A stretch of DNA of 64,000 bases from an uncultured Bacilli bacterium (GTDB lineage: Bacteria > Bacillota_I > Bacilli_A > RF39 > UBA660): the NCBI GenBank assembly GCA_947585665.1, contig CANPXE010000006.1, positions 1 through 64,000 of the forward strand. The letters are read 5' to 3'. This document shows, in pieces, positions 61,170 through 64,000 of this stretch. The notes under the pieces were generated by a model. That model was not told the origin of the DNA, did no database searches, and saw only the letters and a list, made by a program, of their open reading frames with translations. The translations under genes and the position numbers were made by a program. Numbering within the stretch: position 1 is the stretch's first letter; each line of letters opens with the position of its first letter.

Positions 61170-62804
61170 ATGATTAAAGTTTTAGTTGAAGTTCATAAAA
61201 ATAATATATCATTTTCTCTTTATACATCTCGTCAAAAAATAGAAAATATCAATAACACTAATGTCATAAACACCCAAAAGATGATTTTTAGTGATACTTA
61301 TATAAATGAAAACTTAGATATAATTAAATCTTTTTTCAATTTAATTGTTTTAAAACGTGAAATTAATAGTATAAAAATTTTAACTAATGACTTGTTTCCT
61401 CTAGTTTATTCTATTATTGAAGATATTTCTAATATTAAGGAAATTTATTTGGTTGAAGATAAAAATATCAGTTATGTCATTTTTGAAAAACTTTTAAGTA
61501 GTAAATACATTGAAAGAGTAAATTGTTATTCCATTCCATCTTTTATGCTTGATAAATTAGATCGTGATAAAGATATGGAGATAAAGACCCGTTGTGAAGT
61601 CCTTTATTTGAGTGACTTTATGGAAAAAAATGATTTTCATAGTTATTCTGATGTCTATTATAGAAAAACTATTGATGTAAGTTGTCAATTTGATAAAACG
61701 AGTCTTGAAGATATTGATGCCTTTTTTAGATTTAATAATAAATTAAAAATAATTAATTTATATGATGTCGATGAAGATGGAACTAATTATATTCTTAACA
61801 AGATAAAAGAAAACAATAAGAAAAATATAAAAATAGTTTTACATCAAAAGGAAAATAATAATACAATTATTAAATTAGTAGATAATATTATAAATAAGAA
61901 TAAGAAATTGCTTAAAAACAATAATCTTCGTTTAAAGATAGAGTATACTAGTGAATATCGTTCTAAAAATACTATGAAACAGATTAATTTGGGATTCTTT
62001 CGCTTTATATTGATTTTGTTTATTGCACTAGCGATAGCTTTAGCTGTTATTTTCTATTTAAAATATAGAGAAGATACAAGAAAAATAAATGAAGAATTGG
62101 ATGGTATTGATGAAGCTATTGATTTAAATGAAATTGATAATTTCTTTGCTGAAGAAAAAAACTTTGATGATACACCACTTGAAGAAGAGCCAGAAAAAGA
62201 GGAAGATAAACCGAAACCAAGTGAACCAAGCCCATATTATAAAGAGTTTAATCAAGTGTTTGATGAATTATTAAAAATAAATGATGAGACGGTTGGCTGG
62301 CTAAAAATAAATAATACAAATATTAATTATCCTGTTGTTCAACATAGTGATAATGAGTATTACTTAAATAATAGTTATTATAAAAAGAGAAATAGTCATG
62401 GTTGGATTTTCTTGGATTATCGTAATAATATTAATCCCCTTGATAAAAACATTATCATTTATGGACATCGTAATAATTACGGAGTTATGTTCGCTAATTT
62501 GAAGAAAGTCTTAGATAAGAGTTGGTATACGAATAAGAGTAATCAAATTATTACTTTTAATACGATTCATAAAAATATGAAATGGCAAATTTTTTCTATA
62601 TATACTTTAAAAAATACTAATGATTATTTGACGATGAGTTTTGCGAATGATGAGACTTTTGAAAACTTTTTGAAAATGATTAAGAAAAGAAGCATCTATA
62701 ATTTTAAAGTTGATGTTAAAGCTAGTGATAATATCTTGACTCTTTCTACTTGTTACAACAATTCGGAATATCGTCTTGTTGTACATGCTAAACTATTAAA
62801 ATGA
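61170..62804 (+). CDS. Class B-like sortase with a large N-terminal cytoplasmic domain
   Basis: 544 residues. The last 175 residues are a sortase B-type transpeptidase: TVGWLKINNTNINYPVVQ, YGHRNN (His433), LSTCYN (Cys528) and EYRLVVHAKL (Arg535). It is preceded by a membrane helix at about 272-297 and an acidic linker. Residues 1-265 form an unfamiliar alpha/beta domain that must face the cytoplasm, whereas ordinary class B sortases have only about 30 residues before the helix. NPATG and NPSTG proteins at 39717 and 60202 are the likely substrates. GAAGGAGATGAG precedes the ATG. Confidence 0.88.
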   Translation: MIKVLVEVHKNNISFSLYTSRQKIENINNTNVINTQKMIFSDTYINENLDIIKSFFNLIVLKREINSIKILTNDLFPLVYSIIEDISNIKEIYLVEDKNISYVIFEKLLSSKYIERVNCYSIPSFMLDKLDRDKDMEIKTRCEVLYLSDFMEKNDFHSYSDVYYRKTIDVSCQFDKTSLEDIDAFFRFNNKLKIINLYDVDEDGTNYILNKIKENNKKNIKIVLHQKENNNTIIKLVDNIINKNKKLLKNNNLRLKIEYTSEYRSKNTMKQINLGFFRFILILFIALAIALAVIFYLKYREDTRKINEELDGIDEAIDLNEIDNFFAEEKNFDDTPLEEEPEKEEDKPKPSEPSPYYKEFNQVFDELLKINDETVGWLKINNTNINYPVVQHSDNEYYLNNSYYKKRNSHGWIFLDYRNNINPLDKNIIIYGHRNNYGVMFANLKKVLDKSWYTNKSNQIITFNTIHKNMKWQIFSIYTLKNTNDYLTMSFANDETFENFLKMIKKRSIYNFKVDVKASDNILTLSTCYNNSEYRLVVHAKLLK

Positions 62805-62828
62805 GAAGAATGAAGTTCTTCTTTTTTT
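62804..62828. terminator. Intrinsic terminator
   Basis: AGAAGAA / TTCTTCT hairpin and T7, between convergent genes. Confidence 0.75.
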
Positions 62829-63663
62829 AATCGAGATATTTAAAATAGAACTCTTCGTAACTAGATATGTTTTCTTGTTTCATTTTAGTAGCGATGCCAA
62901 CACCGACATAACGATAGTGCCAAGGTTCATTTAGATAACCTGTAATAAATTCATTTTCTTTGGTGTATCGCAAAATAAAACCAAATTTATAAGCGTTGTT
63001 TTTCATCCAACCAAATTCATTAGTAGAACCAAAATTAGTGTAGTTAGTAATGAAGTTATCAACGTCAACAGCAAGTCCTGTTTGGTGTTCTGAATATCCT
63101 GGACGCGCTGAATAAGTGTCGGCTTTTTTACTACCATCAATTTGCGAGTAGCGCGTATATAGATTGTTTTGATAGTCAAAACTGCGGTAAGTTGAAATTG
63201 CTCTAATATTGTAACCGGCTTCTTTAGCACTTCTTGCCATTTCATTGAATTTTAGAGCGGCTTCTTTGACCATTTTGCGATTGCCACTTTGATATTTTTC
63301 ATCAATTAGAGTTAGGTCTTTAGGAATGTAGTCTTTGTCGAGATAGTAATATTTGTTAACGAGAACTTCCTTGGTATTTTGTCTAGGACTTTTTTGAGTA
63401 TTAGTGTAAAATGGATTATCTAAGCCAATATTTACGTAAATGATAATCTTATCATCTTCCAAATTAGGATTTTTTTCTTTGTAATTTTCATATCTTTCCT
63501 GATATTCTTTTTTATAGTATCTTCTTTTGGAAAGGTTTGTTGTACTTGAAAATACTTCAATAGGTTTATTCTTTTTATACACTTTAATTATTGAGATGCT
63601 AGTTAGTATTAAAATAATGGTTAAAATAGTCAAAAAACAATAAATATTTTCTTTCTTTTTCAT
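62827..63663 (-). CDS. Membrane-anchored D-alanyl-D-alanine carboxypeptidase (VanY/DdlY type, M15)
   Basis: 278 residues. One N-terminal membrane helix (about 8-27), then a zinc M15 domain: STYRSFDYQ, YSEHQTGLAVDVD (SxHxxGxAxD zinc ligands) and LNEPWHYRYVG. It trims the terminal D-Ala of peptidoglycan stems. A VanY-type motif alone does not imply vancomycin resistance; no van genes are present. AAAGGAGACAAG precedes the ATG. Confidence 0.92.
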   Translation of the reverse strand: MKKKENIYCFLTILTIILILTSISIIKVYKKNKPIEVFSSTTNLSKRRYYKKEYQERYENYKEKNPNLEDDKIIIYVNIGLDNPFYTNTQKSPRQNTKEVLVNKYYYLDKDYIPKDLTLIDEKYQSGNRKMVKEAALKFNEMARSAKEAGYNIRAISTYRSFDYQNNLYTRYSQIDGSKKADTYSARPGYSEHQTGLAVDVDNFITNYTNFGSTNEFGWMKNNAYKFGFILRYTKENEFITGYLNEPWHYRYVGVGIATKMKQENISSYEEFYFKYLD

Positions 63664-63809
63664 TACTTGTCTCCTTTTTAAAATTATATTATTTTACATA
63701 ATAAATATTATTTAATTGTTAAAAAATGTAAATTTACTTATCTTTACAAAAAGAAGACTTTTGTCGAATAAAAGAATAGTCTATGCATAAGTTTTATTGA
63801 GGTGAAAGG

Positions 63810-64000
63810 ATGAAAAAGATTTTTATCATTATATTGATAGGACTAATATTTTTAGGTGTTGTACCAAAAGCATATGCAGAAGAAGATTTATTGAAAAATG
63901 GCAAAGCCGGTATTTTGATAGAAGCAAATAGTGGTGAAATTTTATTTGAAAAGAATAAAGATGAACGTGTAGCGGTCGCGTCCATGACGAAAATGGTCGG
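63810..64000 (+). CDS. D-alanyl-D-alanine carboxypeptidase (DacA/PBP5-like), cut by the window end
   Basis: Only the first 63 codons are present. A signal peptide (IFIIILIGLIFLGVVPKAYA) is followed by AGILIEANSGEILFEKN and the penicillin-binding SxxK motif in VASMTKMVG. This is the S11 family low-molecular-weight penicillin-binding protein. AGGTGAAAGG precedes the ATG. It lies divergently from the VanY-like gene, so two distinct carboxypeptidases (S11 and M15) are neighbours. Confidence 0.88.
   Translation, partial: MKKIFIIILIGLIFLGVVPKAYAEEDLLKNGKAGILIEANSGEILFEKNKDERVAVASMTKMV

Noticed and set aside
62827-64000. Vancomycin-resistance locus
   Set aside because: A VanY-like carboxypeptidase alone is common in cell-wall metabolism; no vanA/H/X/S/R-type genes are present.

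Overview
The window is a stretch of a low-GC (roughly 30% by eye) bacterial chromosome that reads with the standard code: TGA ends many genes and TGG encodes Trp. Two tRNA-responsive T-box leaders, a DnaB-type primosome protein, ScpA/ScpB, a SigG-type forespore sigma factor, a HrcA/CIRCE operator, class III ribonucleotide reductase and a class B-like sortase point to an anaerobic, Gram-positive-type, probably spore-forming Bacillota. An uncultured gut Bacilli/Erysipelotrichia-like lineage is my inference. I saw no rRNA, tRNA, CRISPR array, prophage or transposase gene.

Layout. 1-6.2 kb: an operon of two large unfamiliar proteins (one with a SUKH/SMI1-like segment, one with a DUF4272 C-terminus) and an aldehyde dehydrogenase-like protein whose catalytic Cys is Ser. 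6.2-8.8 kb: two minus-strand genes of unknown role. 8.8-12.2 kb: T-box and ileS, encoding an IleRS with the altered GxHH signature. 12.2-27.2 kb: an accessory island between ileS and dnaB. It holds three members of an unrecognised paralogous family, two tandem giant leucine-rich-repeat proteins with a shared C-terminal module, and a divergent operon of a VWA protein with a long Ser/Asp repeat domain, a MoxR-like AAA+ ATPase and two tandem ankyrin proteins. 27.2-31.9 kb: dnaB, T-box-DUF1653-serS, a putative metalloprotease and a Ppx/GppA-like protein. 31.9-39.3 kb: membrane and envelope genes (flippase, galE) and an IscU-like/GGGtGRT pair. 39.3-41.0 kb: a 191-bp MITE-like element inserted in a terminator, then an NPATG-anchored surface protein whose promoter spacer carries G8. 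41.1-47.6 kb: deoD, sigG, a glycolipid glycosyltransferase, a repeat-rich membrane protein, scpAB. 47.6-55.5 kb: a start-codon-less thioredoxin-like gene, a pilin-like/C39 peptidase fusion, a lipoprotein, hemolysin III, a pseudouridine synthase, tdk, clpB and a glucosaminidase-like protein. 56-59.1 kb: nrdD, a separate small glycyl-radical-domain gene, and nrdG. 59.2-64 kb: a PHP phosphoesterase, an NPSTG surface protein, a sortase with an unusual cytoplasmic domain, a VanY-like and a truncated DacA-like carboxypeptidase.

How they fit together. Core genes (ileS, serS, dnaB, scpAB, galE, deoD, tdk, clpB, nrdDG) are interspersed with envelope genes: the sortase probably anchors the two NPxTG proteins, and the carboxypeptidases and glucosaminidase trim wall. 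The best candidate for an undescribed system is the 12.2-27.2 kb island, where a MoxR/VWA chaperone pair is combined with ankyrin, LRR and a novel paralogous family. All functional statements rest on motifs read by eye; no database search was run.
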